Below, piece after piece: positions 28,999 through 37,857 of a DNA stretch of 64,000 nucleotides. The stretch comes from Microtetraspora sp. NBRC 13810. GTDB taxonomy: Bacteria > Actinomycetota > Actinomycetes > Streptosporangiales > Streptosporangiaceae. The DNA is taken from assembly GCF_030268685.1 (NCBI RefSeq), contig NZ_BSRQ01000008.1, forward strand, positions 235,127 to 299,126, written 5' to 3'. The translations under genes were made by a program, and so were the position numbers. A model generated the notes under the pieces. That model saw only the letters and a program-made list of their open reading frames with translations. It was not told where the DNA came from and ran no database searches. Each line of letters begins with the position of its first letter. The stretch's first letter is position 1.

Positions 28999-29883
28999 TC
29001 ACGCCTGCCCCCCGGTGGAGGGGTAGACCTCGCACGGCAGCGGGCCCTCCCCGGCGGCGGCGGCGTGCGGGTGCACGTGGTCGTGGCCGGGCAGGGCGTG
29101 CGCGCCCACCGCGGGCGGCGGCGCCCCGTCGTGCACGACCACGCCGTCCCGCAGCACGACGGCCCGCCTGACCAGCGACTCCAGCGGGCCCAGCTCGTGC
29201 GCGACCAGGAGCACCGTACTGCCGGCCGCGACCAGCGTGGTCAGCGTCCCGGCCAGCAGCCGCTGGCTCTCGGCGTCGACGCCGGCGGTCGGCTCGTCCA
29301 TGACGAAGGTGTCCGGCTCGCCGGCGAGGGCGCGGGCGATCAGCACCCGCTGCTGCTGCCCGCCGGACAGCTCGTGCACCGAGTCACCCGCCCGGTCGGC
29401 GAGCCCCACCGTGGCCAGCGCCCGCGCCACCGCGTCCCGGTCGGCCGCGCTCGTCGGGCGCAGCCGGCGCTGCCTGGCGATCCTGCCCGACGCCACGACC
29501 TCGCGGATCGTGGAGGGCACGCCGCCGCCCACCGACAGCCGCTGCGGGACATAGCCGATCCGCCACCACTCCCGGAACCGGGCGGGCTGCCTGCCGTACA
29601 GCTCGGTGCCGCCGCCGGTGAGCGGGATCAGGCCGAGCAGCGCGCGGACCAGCGTGGACTTGCCCGAGCCGTTCGCGCCGAGGACGGCCACGACCTCGCC
29701 GGCCGAGACGGACAGGTCGATCCCGCGCAGCACGGAACGGCCCTCCAGCTCCACCCGGCCGCCGGTCATGGCGAAGACCGTCTCCCGGCCCGCCGGGTCC
29801 TGCCCGGCCTGCGCGGTCCTCAGAACGCCGATCGGCGGCTCGGGAGTCTCCCGGCCGCCTGATCCGCGAAGCGCGAAGCTCAT
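28999..29883 (-). CDS. znuC: Zinc ABC transporter ATPase
   Basis: A 294-residue ATPase. Walker A GANGSGKST, Q-loop YVPQRLSVGGGVP, signature LSGGQQQRVLIARAL and Walker B TFVMDEPTAGVD. The C-terminus is histidine-rich (GHDHVHPHAA), plausibly zinc-binding. An N-terminal stretch of about 40 residues precedes the ATPase core. The start at 29883 overlaps the znuA stop as ATGA. Confidence 0.94.
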   Translation of the reverse strand: MSFALRGSGGRETPEPPIGVLRTAQAGQDPAGRETVFAMTGGRVELEGRSVLRGIDLSVSAGEVVAVLGANGSGKSTLVRALLGLIPLTGGGTELYGRQPARFREWWRIGYVPQRLSVGGGVPSTIREVVASGRIARQRRLRPTSAADRDAVARALATVGLADRAGDSVHELSGGQQQRVLIARALAGEPDTFVMDEPTAGVDAESQRLLAGTLTTLVAAGSTVLLVAHELGPLESLVRRAVVLRDGVVVHDGAPPPAVGAHALPGHDHVHPHAAAAGEGPLPCEVYPSTGGQA

Positions 29884-30845
29884 GTACATCCCAATGCGGT
29901 GCGGAGGGTGGCGAGGTTCTGACGCATGGCCGACACGTAGTCGCCCGTCGCCGGCTTGCTCTCGAGCGGGTCGAGAACCGCCGTCTTGGCGCCCACCTCC
30001 TGGGCGAGGACCTCGGCGACCTTCGGGCTGACGAGGGCCTCGGTGAAAATCGTAGTCATCTTCTCGGCTTTGGCCACTTCGGCCACCTCGGCCAGCCGGG
30101 CGGGGGAGGGCTCGGCGTCCGGGTCGATGCCGCTGATGCCGATCTGCTTGAGCCCGTAGCGCCCGGCCAGGTAGCCGAAGGCGGTGTGGCTGGTCACGAT
30201 CGAGTGCCGGGCGCAGGTGGTGAGGCCCTGCTTCATCTCGGCGTCCAGCGCGGTGAGATCCCGCACGGCGGCGGCGGCCCGCTCCCGGTAGCCGGCGGCG
30301 TGCGCGGGATCGACGGTCGCGAGCCGCTCGCCCAGCTTCGTCGTCATCGTGGCCAGCCGGCTCGGGTCCAGCCACAGGTGCGGGTCGTAGCTCACCTCGT
30401 GCTCGTGCGCGTGCGCCCCGCCCTCCTCCTCTTCCTCCTGCGCTCCGGTGCTGGCCGCGGACAGCGTCTGCACGGCGGCGGCGGCGTCGAAGCCCTGGTC
30501 CGCGGCGTTCTGCTCCACGGCGTCGTCCACCGCGGGCTGCACGCCCCTGAGGTAGACGATCAGGTCGGCGTCGGCGACGCCGGCGACCTGGCGCGGCGTG
30601 AGCTCCAGGTCGTGCGGCTCGACGCCGGGCTTGGTCAGCACGGTCACCGCGACGTCGGGGCCGCCGACCTTCTCGCTGATCCACTGCAACGGATAGAACG
30701 CGGCCAGCACGCCGGGTCTGCCGCTCTCGCCCGCGGCGGCCGAGCCCTGGTCGCCGGCGCCGCAGGCGGCGGTCACGGCCATCAACGCGACGCCGGCGAA
30801 CAGCCCGGTAGCCCGCTTACGCACAAAGGAACTTTCACGCTTCAC
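29880..30845 (-). CDS. znuA: Zinc ABC transporter substrate-binding lipoprotein
   Basis: About 321 residues. It has a lipoprotein signal (VALMAVTAACGAGD), zinc-ligand histidines in GVEPHDLELTPRQ, SHTAFGYLAGRYGL and YDPHLWLDP, and an acidic/His loop (EEEEEGGAHAHEHE) typical of zinc- rather than manganese-binding members. The GTG at 30845 (VKRESSFVRKRATGL) is chosen because it directly follows a Zur box; a longer frame to 30908 would cover the operator. Confidence 0.93.
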   Translation of the reverse strand: MKRESSFVRKRATGLFAGVALMAVTAACGAGDQGSAAAGESGRPGVLAAFYPLQWISEKVGGPDVAVTVLTKPGVEPHDLELTPRQVAGVADADLIVYLRGVQPAVDDAVEQNAADQGFDAAAAVQTLSAASTGAQEEEEEGGAHAHEHEVSYDPHLWLDPSRLATMTTKLGERLATVDPAHAAGYRERAAAAVRDLTALDAEMKQGLTTCARHSIVTSHTAFGYLAGRYGLKQIGISGIDPDAEPSPARLAEVAEVAKAEKMTTIFTEALVSPKVAEVLAQEVGAKTAVLDPLESKPATGDYVSAMRQNLATLRTALGCT

Positions 30846-30865
30846 GTCTACCAGTATGGACAAAA

Positions 30866-30880
30866 TGAAAACCGTTGTCA
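30866..30880 (-). promoter_or_regulatory. Zur box upstream of znuA
   Basis: TGAAAACCGTTGTCA is a 7-1-7 dyad with one arm mismatch and matches the actinobacterial Zur consensus built on TGAAAA..TTTTCA. It is 20 bp upstream of the znuA start, so Zur would shut off the operon, including its own gene, when zinc is sufficient. Confidence 0.8.
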
Positions 30881-30983
30881 AAATCGGACAGCAAAGCCCG
30901 CAGGGCAAGGGATCGTGGCGTGTCGGACGACGGGCGCCCGGGGGGTGTTAGGGGGAACCAGGAGGGTTACGGGGAGAAGGACC

Positions 30984-31409
30984 TTAGAAGGCGCCGAAAC
31001 GGTCGGCGGCCACCAGGATGAGGAAGGTGAGCAGCGCCACCCGCAGCAGCCTGCCCCCGGCGCCCAGCGACGGCCACGACATGTAGGCCAGCCAGCCGAC
31101 GAACGCGATCACCGGCAGCACCGCGACCGCGCCCGCCCAGTACGGCACCGCGAAGCCGATGAGCAGCAGCACCACCATGACCACCGGCAGGATCCAGCGC
31201 GGCAGCCCGAACAGGAAGACCAGCGGGGCCGCGCTGCGCAGCTCGACCGCCTTGCGCAGCCCGGTGGCGCCGGGCGTGAAGAACTGCTCGCCCGCCGGGA
31301 GTGGCCGTCGCCCCGGCCCGCCGGCCGGCCGCTTCGGGGTCGGCTTGTCCTTGGCGAGCGGGTGCGAGGGCACCCGCCGCGCCGAGCGGGGATCACGCTG
31401 TTCGGCCAC
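30984..31409 (-). CDS. Small actinobacterial membrane protein (DUF6703-like)
   Basis: A 141-residue protein with a basic, proline-rich N-terminus (about 60 residues) and three hydrophobic segments (WILPVVMVVLLLIGFAVPYWAGAVAVLPVIAFVGWLAY and a final helix). Resembles a small conserved family found near glyS in actinomycetes; function unknown. Confidence 0.7.
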   Translation of the reverse strand: MAEQRDPRSARRVPSHPLAKDKPTPKRPAGGPGRRPLPAGEQFFTPGATGLRKAVELRSAAPLVFLFGLPRWILPVVMVVLLLIGFAVPYWAGAVAVLPVIAFVGWLAYMSWPSLGAGGRLLRVALLTFLILVAADRFGAF

Positions 31410-31533
31410 AGGCCGAGCCTAACCCGGCGAGCCCTCCGGTGGCACGGGCGGCGCCCGCCCGTGTCGCGTTCCGGGCGTGTCGCGTTCCGGGCCTGGCGCG
31501 GCCCGGCCGGCGGGGGTCTGACATGCTGGGCGG

Positions 31534-31815
31534 ATGCTTGCGATCATCCGTTACTCGGTGCCGGAGGGGCGTACCGGGGAGTTCCTGGCCGAGGCCAGCG
31601 CGATCCTCGACACGCTCGCGGCGCAACCCGGCTATCTGCGCGGGCAGGTGGGCAGGTCGGTGGACGAGCCCGAACTGTGGGCGCTGGTCAGTGAATGGGA
31701 AGGAGCGGGTTTCTACCGTCGTGCCCTTTCGGCGGCGCGAATGGTGATGTATCCGCTGATGACGCTGATGGTCAACGAGCCCAGCGCGTTCGAGGGGGTT
31801 TATTCACCGGCCTGA
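31534..31815 (+). CDS. Antibiotic-biosynthesis-monooxygenase-fold protein
   Basis: A 93-residue ferredoxin-like-fold protein ([42 protein letters not shown]), the size and pattern of ABM-domain proteins (heme-degrading or cofactor-free monooxygenases, also stress dimers). It sits 91 bp before glyS in the same orientation. Activity cannot be assigned. Confidence 0.8.
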   Translation: MLAIIRYSVPEGRTGEFLAEASAILDTLAAQPGYLRGQVGRSVDEPELWALVSEWEGAGFYRRALSAARMVMYPLMTLMVNEPSAFEGVYSPA

Positions 31816-31906
31816 GCAACAGGACGGCTTCGCGGCCCGGTGGAGTCCCCTAAGCTGGGGAGTCATCAAATACTCGCCGACCTCCAGCCGGACGGAGCCT
31901 TTCCCT

Positions 31907-33292
31907 ATGGCACGTCGATCCGACGTCATGGACACCATCGTCAGCCTCGCCAAGCGCCGCGGGCTCGTTTACCCGTCGAGCGAGATCTACGGGGGTCTGC
32001 GGGCGTCGTGGGACTACGGTCCCCTCGGTGTCGAGCTCAAGAACAACGTCAAGCGGCAGTGGTGGAAGGCCATGGTCCAGGCCCGCGAAGACGTGGTGGG
32101 TCTCGACTCGTGCGTGATCCTCGCCCCCGAGGTCTGGGAGGCCAGCGGCCACGTCGAGACCTTCACCGACCCGCTCACCGAGTGCCAGTCGTGCCACAAG
32201 CGCTTCCGTGCCGACCACCTCATCGAGGCCTACGAGGAGAAGCACGACAAGCCCCCGGCGGGCGGCCTTTCCGACATCACCTGCCCCAACTGCGGCAACA
32301 AGGGCGCCTTCACCGAGCCGCGGCAGTTCAGCGGCCTGCTGAAGACCTACCTCGGCCCGGTCGAGGACGCGTCGGGCCTCGCCTACCTGCGCCCGGAGAC
32401 CGCCCAGGGCATCTTCATCAACTACCTCAACGTGCAGCAGTCGGCGCGCAGGAAGATCCCGTTCGGCATCGGCCAGATCGGCAAGTCGTTCCGCAACGAG
32501 ATCACGCCGGGCAACTTCATCTTCCGCACCCGCGAGTTCGAGCAGATGGAGATGGAGTTCTTCGTCAAGCCGGGCACCGACGAGGAGTGGCACCAGCACT
32601 GGATCGACGAGCGCTACGCCTGGTATCTCGACCTCGGTATCAACCGGGACAACCTTCGCCTCTACGAGCACCCGCAGGAGAAGCTGTCCCACTACTCCAA
32701 GCGGACCGTCGACATCGAATACCGCTTCGGCTTCACCGGCAGCGAGTGGGGTGAGCTCGAAGGCGTGGCCAACCGCACCGACTTCGACCTGACCGCGCAC
32801 AGCAAGGCGTCGGGCACCGACCTGACCTTCTTCGAGCAGGACAGCGGCGAGCGTTACGTGCCCTACGTGATCGAGCCCGCGGCCGGCGTGGACCGGTGCA
32901 CGCTGACCTTCCTCCTCGACGCCTACAGCGAGGACGAGGCGCCCAACGCCAAGGGCGTCATGGAGAAGCGCACGGTCATGCGGCTCGACCACCGGCTGGC
33001 CCCGGTCAAGGTGGCGGTCCTCCCGCTGTCCCGCAACGCCGACCTGTCGCCCAAGGCCCGCGACCTCGCCGCCCTCCTGCGCCGCAGGTGGAACGTCGAG
33101 TTCGACGACGCCGGCGCGATCGGCCGCCGCTACCGCCGCCAGGACGAGATCGGCACGCCGTTCTGCATCACGGTCGACTTCGACACGCTCGACGACCAGG
33201 CCGTGACGATCCGCGAGCGCGACACGATGGGCCAGGAGCGCATCGGGATCGACCAGGTCGAGTCCTACCTGCGCCAGCACCTCAACGACTGA
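31907..33292 (+). CDS. glyS: Glycyl-tRNA synthetase (dimeric class II)
   Basis: A 461-residue single-chain enzyme. [25 protein letters not shown] opens the catalytic domain; a zinc ribbon is formed by CQSC and CPNC; motif 2 is [31 protein letters not shown]; the anticodon-binding domain begins at [14 protein letters not shown]. Length and motifs are those of the alpha2 bacterial/eukaryotic-type enzyme. Confidence 0.97.
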   Translation: MARRSDVMDTIVSLAKRRGLVYPSSEIYGGLRASWDYGPLGVELKNNVKRQWWKAMVQAREDVVGLDSCVILAPEVWEASGHVETFTDPLTECQSCHKRFRADHLIEAYEEKHDKPPAGGLSDITCPNCGNKGAFTEPRQFSGLLKTYLGPVEDASGLAYLRPETAQGIFINYLNVQQSARRKIPFGIGQIGKSFRNEITPGNFIFRTREFEQMEMEFFVKPGTDEEWHQHWIDERYAWYLDLGINRDNLRLYEHPQEKLSHYSKRTVDIEYRFGFTGSEWGELEGVANRTDFDLTAHSKASGTDLTFFEQDSGERYVPYVIEPAAGVDRCTLTFLLDAYSEDEAPNAKGVMEKRTVMRLDHRLAPVKVAVLPLSRNADLSPKARDLAALLRRRWNVEFDDAGAIGRRYRRQDEIGTPFCITVDFDTLDDQAVTIRERDTMGQERIGIDQVESYLRQHLND

Positions 33293-33327
33293 TGGCGTAA
33301 CGGACGCGATCCGACCGGCAAGCACGT

Positions 33328-33360
33328 GGGGGCGCCACCGATCACATCGGCGGCGCCCCC
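33328..33360 (+). terminator. Terminator after glyS
   Basis: GGGGGCGCC and CCGAT pair with ATCGG and GGCGCCCCC across one mismatch and a three-base loop, 36 bases after the glyS stop. A strong hairpin without a U-tract. Confidence 0.75.
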
Positions 33361-33425
33361 AGACGTCACGGGCATACATTCAAGGCCACCTTACCGACAG
33401 GCACACCGGCAGTCGGGCGGGCTTC

Positions 33426-33456
33426 TTGACCTCAAGTGCGGTTGAGTTTCTAGGGT
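33426..33456 (+). promoter_or_regulatory. MerR-type promoter with 19-bp spacer
   Basis: TTGACC (33426-33431) and TAGGGT (33451-33456) are separated by exactly 19 bp instead of 17. The spacer holds the dyad CTCAA-N6-TTGAG (its first C overlaps the -35). This over-long spacer with a central dyad is the hallmark of promoters untwisted by MerR-family activators. It reads toward the oxidoreductase gene 45 bp downstream. No merR gene is nearby. Confidence 0.65.
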
Positions 33457-33500
33457 CGTCAGCAATTCACTCCTGACAGACGATCTTAGGAAGCTCAACT

Positions 33501-34073
33501 ATGACGACATTGGTGACGGGTGCCACCGGGAACACCGGCCGGCACGTTGTGGCAGAGCTGGTCCGCCGCGGAGAGCGCGTTCGGGCACTGACGCGGAATC
33601 CCGCTGCGGCCGCGGGACGGTTTCCAGCCGAGGTGGAGCTGGTGGCCGGCACGCAGTCGATTCGAGCCGAAGGGGTGGTCCGAGAGCCGTACGACTTTCC
33701 CAGTGCGCTGGTGCACGAGGCCGACATCGCGGCCGTGGCGGCCGTTGCACTGCTCGATGACGGCCATGCGGGGCGTTCCTACAACCTCACCGGGCCCGAA
33801 TCGCTGACCCCGCGTGAGCGGATCGCGATCCTGTCCCGGGCTGTCCGCCGTGACATCGCCTTCGAGCCGATCACGCGCGAACAGGCGGTCCACAGGCTGA
33901 TGGCCACCGGAGTGTCCCGGGCGGACGCCGAGTATGTCGTCGGCTGGTATGCCGCGCCCAGCGATTCCTCCACGACCGTGGACGAGACGGTCGAACGGGT
34001 GACCGGCCGTCCGGCGCGTACGTTCACACAGTGGGTGGACGAGCACGCGGAGCGCTTTCAAAGCCAGGGATGA
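33501..34073 (+). CDS. NmrA-like NAD(P)-binding protein with internal deletion
   Basis: A 190-residue protein. It starts as a normal NAD(P)H-binding NmrA/SDR-type protein (MTTLVTGATGNTGRHVVAELVRRGERVRALTRNP) and ends normally (AGRSYNLTGPESLTPRERIAILS and onward). Family members are about 270-280 residues; after VELVAGTQ near residue 52 the chain jumps to SIRAEGVVREPYDFPSALVHEADIAAVA, losing roughly 90 residues of the central sheet and active-site region. The deletion is in frame. Probably inactive as an enzyme. Confidence 0.75.
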   Translation: MTTLVTGATGNTGRHVVAELVRRGERVRALTRNPAAAAGRFPAEVELVAGTQSIRAEGVVREPYDFPSALVHEADIAAVAAVALLDDGHAGRSYNLTGPESLTPRERIAILSRAVRRDIAFEPITREQAVHRLMATGVSRADAEYVVGWYAAPSDSSTTVDETVERVTGRPARTFTQWVDEHAERFQSQG

Positions 34074-34203
34074 TCTCTGTCGGCGACCGATCACCGTGTT
34101 GCGACGACACCTAGAAAGCGCCACCACCGGTCACAGGCCGTTCCGATGTTCCGGGGCCGGTGGTCCTGCGGTGCCGCTCCTGCGTGCCCGGGCCGGTCCG
34201 CGC

Positions 34204-35346
34204 TCAGTGGCCGATGGGGTGGGAGAGCTTGGCGTTGTCGGTCACGTGCACGCCGAGGCACAGCACCTTCCTGTCCGCGGGCCAGCTGTCCCCGGGCGGC
34301 GTGACGTACATGAAGGTGACGTCGGGCAGCGGGGCGATCCGGCCGCGCACCCGGCGCTCGCAGCCGTCCTCGGCGAGCCGGTTCACCGCGGCGGGGCCCG
34401 GCCAGTCGCCGTGGGGCAGCTCGAAGGCGGACAGCAGTTGCCCGTCGTGCGGGGCGTCGCAGGGGAGCAGCGTGACGAGTTCGACGACACTGCCGTAGAG
34501 GCCGTCCACGCACTGCTCCGGCGCCACGTCGTTGATCGGTACGCCGGAGCCGGGCGCCCGCGTGTGCCACGGCACCGGTACGGCGGACGGCTGCGGGGCG
34601 GGCGCGGCGGCCCGGGGGTGCAGCCCGGCTGACAGCTCGATCGCCCCCAGCATGATCGGCGCCAGCAAGACGGCGAGTACGGCCAGCGCCCCGCTCGTCA
34701 CCAGCATGAGCAGCACCGGCAACCGCCCGTCCGGCCGCCCACCGGCCACCCCGGAACGCGGACCGCCCGGGAAGGCCCGGCCCCCGGCGCGCGGCCCTTC
34801 GCGGCGCGACGATCCGGCTCCGGTGGTGGCCACTTCGAGACGCCATGCTCCGGTGCCGGGGTAGGCCGCTTCGTGATGCCACGCGCTGGGGTGCGCCGCC
34901 TCGTGATGCCATGTGGTGCGGTGTGGCGTTTCGTGATGCCATGTGGTGCGGTGTGGCGTTTCGTAGTGCTGAACTTCGGTTCCCGGCTGGTGTCGTTTCT
35001 CCGGGGGCCGGTGCCAGGGCTCCGTGCCTGCGGCGGCGGGTTGCCGGGGTGGTTCGGGGCGGATCGTTCCAGGGGCGGGGTGGAAGGTGGGCCGCCGTTC
35101 CGCGGGGTGGAAGGTGGGCCGCCGGTCCGCGTGCGGCGTCGCCGGCGGGTCGTCCGGGTCCTCTGGGGCTGAAGGCCACGTCACGGTGCTGACGATGCCA
35201 TCTGCGCGGCCCGCCCGCCAGTCCGTCCGGGCAACGCGCGGCCCGCACCGGCGGGAGCGCGGCCCGTACCGGCGGGCGAGTCGTGACCGGCCGGCCGGTG
35301 CCCACCCCGGGTCGGGAGCCGGCCGGTCACGAGCGCGCGGAGTCAC
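34204..35346 (-). CDS. Septum-formation-family membrane protein with repetitive N-terminal tail
   Basis: About 380 residues. The cytoplasmic N-terminal half is Pro/Arg/His-rich and repetitive: two copies of a HxETPHRTTWH unit and two HHEAA units (residues about 130-160), plus duplicated RRPTFHPA. One membrane helix (LPVLLMLVTSGALAVLAVLLAPIML) follows, then a cysteine-containing extracellular domain (CVDG, LLPCDAPHDGQLL, DGCERRV) of the septum-formation type. GTG at 35346 has GAGGAGG six bases upstream; ATG 35352 lies against the ribosome site. Confidence 0.7.
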   Translation of the reverse strand: MTPRARDRPAPDPGWAPAGRSRLARRYGPRSRRCGPRVARTDWRAGRADGIVSTVTWPSAPEDPDDPPATPHADRRPTFHPAERRPTFHPAPGTIRPEPPRQPAAAGTEPWHRPPEKRHQPGTEVQHYETPHRTTWHHETPHRTTWHHEAAHPSAWHHEAAYPGTGAWRLEVATTGAGSSRREGPRAGGRAFPGGPRSGVAGGRPDGRLPVLLMLVTSGALAVLAVLLAPIMLGAIELSAGLHPRAAAPAPQPSAVPVPWHTRAPGSGVPINDVAPEQCVDGLYGSVVELVTLLPCDAPHDGQLLSAFELPHGDWPGPAAVNRLAEDGCERRVRGRIAPLPDVTFMYVTPPGDSWPADRKVLCLGVHVTDNAKLSHPIGH

Positions 35347-35498
35347 CCGCATCCTCCTCGTGTCCGGAACCTAACCCGTACCAGCGAAAGATCACGTAAA
35401 TCCTCAACTTATCCGGGTTTTCGGGGCTAGTTGGTCATATAGGGGCAGAGCGTGGCCCGATCGGTGGTCACCGAGGATCTACGAGATACGGAGTGGTC

Positions 35499-35672
35499 AT
35501 GGCAGCCACAACACGCTGGAGGTCCGTCGCGGGGATCCTGGCCCTGAGCGGCGGTGCCTTCTTCGCGACGGGCAGCGCGGCCTCCGCCGAGCCCGTCCCG
35601 GCACAGAACGACGTGGAGCTGCGGCTCGTCGTCGACGAATGCGACAAGACCGCCGGGGCGACCCAGCCGTGA
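35499..35672 (+). CDS. Small secreted protein upstream of moxR
   Basis: A 57-residue frame starting ATG behind ACGGAG. It has a clear signal peptide (TTRWRSVAGILALSGGAFFATGSAASA, cleavage near residue 30) and a mature part of only about 27 residues, ending ECDKTAGATQP. Its TGA overlaps the moxR GTG, so the two are probably coupled. No family recognised. It may be a functional peptide or the remains of a larger secreted protein. Confidence 0.6.
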   Translation: MAATTRWRSVAGILALSGGAFFATGSAASAEPVPAQNDVELRLVVDECDKTAGATQP

Positions 35673-36694
35673 CGGAGAGCCTGGGCGCGGGAGCCGAGCC
35701 CACGACCGCCCACCCCGCGGAGACCGGTCGCCTGGAACGGGCGCTCTTCGAGGTCAAACGGGTGATCGTCGGCCAGGACCACATGGTGGAACGGCTCCTC
35801 GTCGCGGTACTCGCGAAGGGGCACTGCCTGCTCGAAGGCGTCCCCGGCATCGCCAAGACGCTGGCCGCCGAGACGCTCGCCACGGTGGTGGGGGGTACCT
35901 TCGCCCGGGTCCAGTTCACCCCCGACCTGGTCCCCGCCGACATCGTCGGCACCCGGATCTACCGGCCCTCGACCGAGAGCTTCGACATCGAACTCGGCCC
36001 GGTGATGTCCAACTTCCTGCTCGCCGACGAGATCAACCGGGCCCCGGCCAAGGTCCAGTCGGCGCTGCTGGAGGTGATGGCCGAGCGGAAGGTCAGCATC
36101 GGCGGCCAGACGTTCAGGGTGCCCGAGCCGTTCCTCGTGCTGGCCACCCAGAACCCCATCGAGTCCGAAGGCGTCTACCACCTGCCCGAGGCCCAGCGGG
36201 ACAGGTTCCTCATGAAGATCGACGTCGGCTACCCGACCGAGTCGGAGGAGCTCGCCATCCTCTACCGGATGAGCGTCGATCCGCCGCGCCCGCAGCCGAT
36301 CCTCGACCCGGCCCGCCTCACCGCGTTGCAGCAGGCGGCCGAGCGGGTCTTCGTCCACCACGCGGTCGCGGAGTACGTCGTCCGGCTGGTCTACGCGACC
36401 AGGGAGCCCGAGCGGTTCGGCGTGCCCGAGCTGCGGGGGCAGCTCGCCTTCGGGGCGAGCCCGCGGGCGACGCTCGGCCTGGTGGCCGGGGCGCGGGCGC
36501 TGGCCCTGCTGCGGGGACGCGAGTACGTGCTGCCCGACGACGTGCGAATGCTCGCCCCGGACATCCTGGCCCACCGGCTGGTGCTGTCCTTCGACGGGCT
36601 GGCCGACGGAGCCCGGCCCAGGGACATCGTGGGCCAGGTGCTCGCGGCGGTGCCCGAGCCGCGGATCGCGCCCCGCGACGAGGCGGTGGCCTGA
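35669..36694 (+). CDS. moxR: MoxR-family AAA+ ATPase
   Basis: A 341-residue AAA+ chaperone. Walker A is the MoxR-type GVPGIAKT, Walker B is LLADEINRAPAKVQSALLEVMAE and sensor 1 is VLATQNPIESEGVYHLPEAQRDRF. MoxR proteins act with VWA and DUF58 partners, which follow here. GTG start overlaps the small secreted protein's stop; the stop and next ATG share a base (TGATG). Confidence 0.93.
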   Translation: MTESLGAGAEPTTAHPAETGRLERALFEVKRVIVGQDHMVERLLVAVLAKGHCLLEGVPGIAKTLAAETLATVVGGTFARVQFTPDLVPADIVGTRIYRPSTESFDIELGPVMSNFLLADEINRAPAKVQSALLEVMAERKVSIGGQTFRVPEPFLVLATQNPIESEGVYHLPEAQRDRFLMKIDVGYPTESEELAILYRMSVDPPRPQPILDPARLTALQQAAERVFVHHAVAEYVVRLVYATREPERFGVPELRGQLAFGASPRATLGLVAGARALALLRGREYVLPDDVRMLAPDILAHRLVLSFDGLADGARPRDIVGQVLAAVPEPRIAPRDEAVA

Positions 36695-37857
36695 TGCGCC
36701 ATCTGCTTTCCGAGCGGGCGGTGCGCCGGCTGGAGCTCACCATCCTGCGCCGGCTCGACGGCCTCCTCCAGGGCGACCACCTGGGCCTCGTCCCCGGACC
36801 GGGCACAGAACCGGCCGAGGCCAGGCCGTACGAGCCGGGCGACGACGTGCGGCGGATGGACTGGAACGTCACGGCCCGCGCGGCGGAGGCGTACGTCCGC
36901 GACGTGATCGCGGACCGTGAGCTGGAGACCTGGGTGCTGCTGGACGCCACGGCCAGCATGGACTTCGGCACCGGCCGGATGGAGAAGCGCGAACTCGCCC
37001 TGGCCGCCGTGGCGGCGGTCGGCTTCCTGACCGAGCGGGCGGGCAACCGGATCGGCGCGCACATCCTGCACGGCACCGGCGTGCGCCGGCTGCCCGCGCG
37101 TACCGGCCGGCCGCACCTGATGGCGGTGCTGCACGCGATGTTCGCGCTGCCGCGCGCGCAGACGGGCGCGCCGCCCCGGCCGCTCGGCCCGCACGCCGAG
37201 CAGCTCGGGCGGACGCTGCGGCGCCGCGGGCTGGTCGTCGTGGTGTCCGACTTCCTGGACGAACCCGCCACCTGGGAACGGGCGCTGCGCCGCCTCGCCG
37301 TACGGCACCAGGTCCTCGCCGTCGAGGTGGTGGACCCCCGGGAGCTGGCGCTGCCGGACGTGGGGGTGCTGACGCTCGTCGATCCGGAGACCGGGCGGCG
37401 CAGGGAGGTCTCCACGGCCAGTGCCCGGCTCCGCGAGCGGTACGCGGAGGCGGCGGCCGAGCAGCGGGGCGCGATCGAGCTGGCGCTGCGCCGCACCGGC
37501 GTGGCCCACCTGCGCCTGCGCACCGACCGCGACTGGGTGCGGGACCTGGTCCGGCACGTGCTCACCCAGCGCCGTCTCGCCCAGGCCGCGGCCCCCCGCC
37601 TCCCAGGCGCGAACGCCGCCGCCCCCGTCCCGTCCGCCGCCACGCGCTCCGCATCCGACCCGGTCCCGTCCGGCGCGGCGGGGTCCGCGTTCGACCCGGT
37701 CGGCCTAGGCCCTGTCGATGCCGGGCGGTCCGCTTTCGAGCCGGTCGCCTCCGGCCCGTCCGGCGCCGGGCGGGCCGCTTTCGGCTCGGGCGCCTCCGGC
37801 CCGGCCGGCGTCGTGCGGGACGGCCGTGGGCCGGGCGGAGGGGGTGACGCGGCGTGA
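36694..37857 (+). CDS. DUF58 domain protein with repetitive C-terminal tail
   Basis: A 387-residue protein. The DUF58 core includes ARPYEPGDDVRRMDWNVTARAAEAYVRD and a VWA-like segment (VLLDATASMDFG). From about residue 300 the tail is a low-complexity repeat of roughly 18 residues ([34 protein letters not shown]), in four degenerate copies encoded by tandem GC-rich DNA just before the stop. Partner of MoxR, predicted cytoplasmic. Confidence 0.88.
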   Translation: MRHLLSERAVRRLELTILRRLDGLLQGDHLGLVPGPGTEPAEARPYEPGDDVRRMDWNVTARAAEAYVRDVIADRELETWVLLDATASMDFGTGRMEKRELALAAVAAVGFLTERAGNRIGAHILHGTGVRRLPARTGRPHLMAVLHAMFALPRAQTGAPPRPLGPHAEQLGRTLRRRGLVVVVSDFLDEPATWERALRRLAVRHQVLAVEVVDPRELALPDVGVLTLVDPETGRRREVSTASARLRERYAEAAAEQRGAIELALRRTGVAHLRLRTDRDWVRDLVRHVLTQRRLAQAAAPRLPGANAAAPVPSAATRSASDPVPSGAAGSAFDPVGLGPVDAGRSAFEPVASGPSGAGRAAFGSGASGPAGVVRDGRGPGGGGDAA

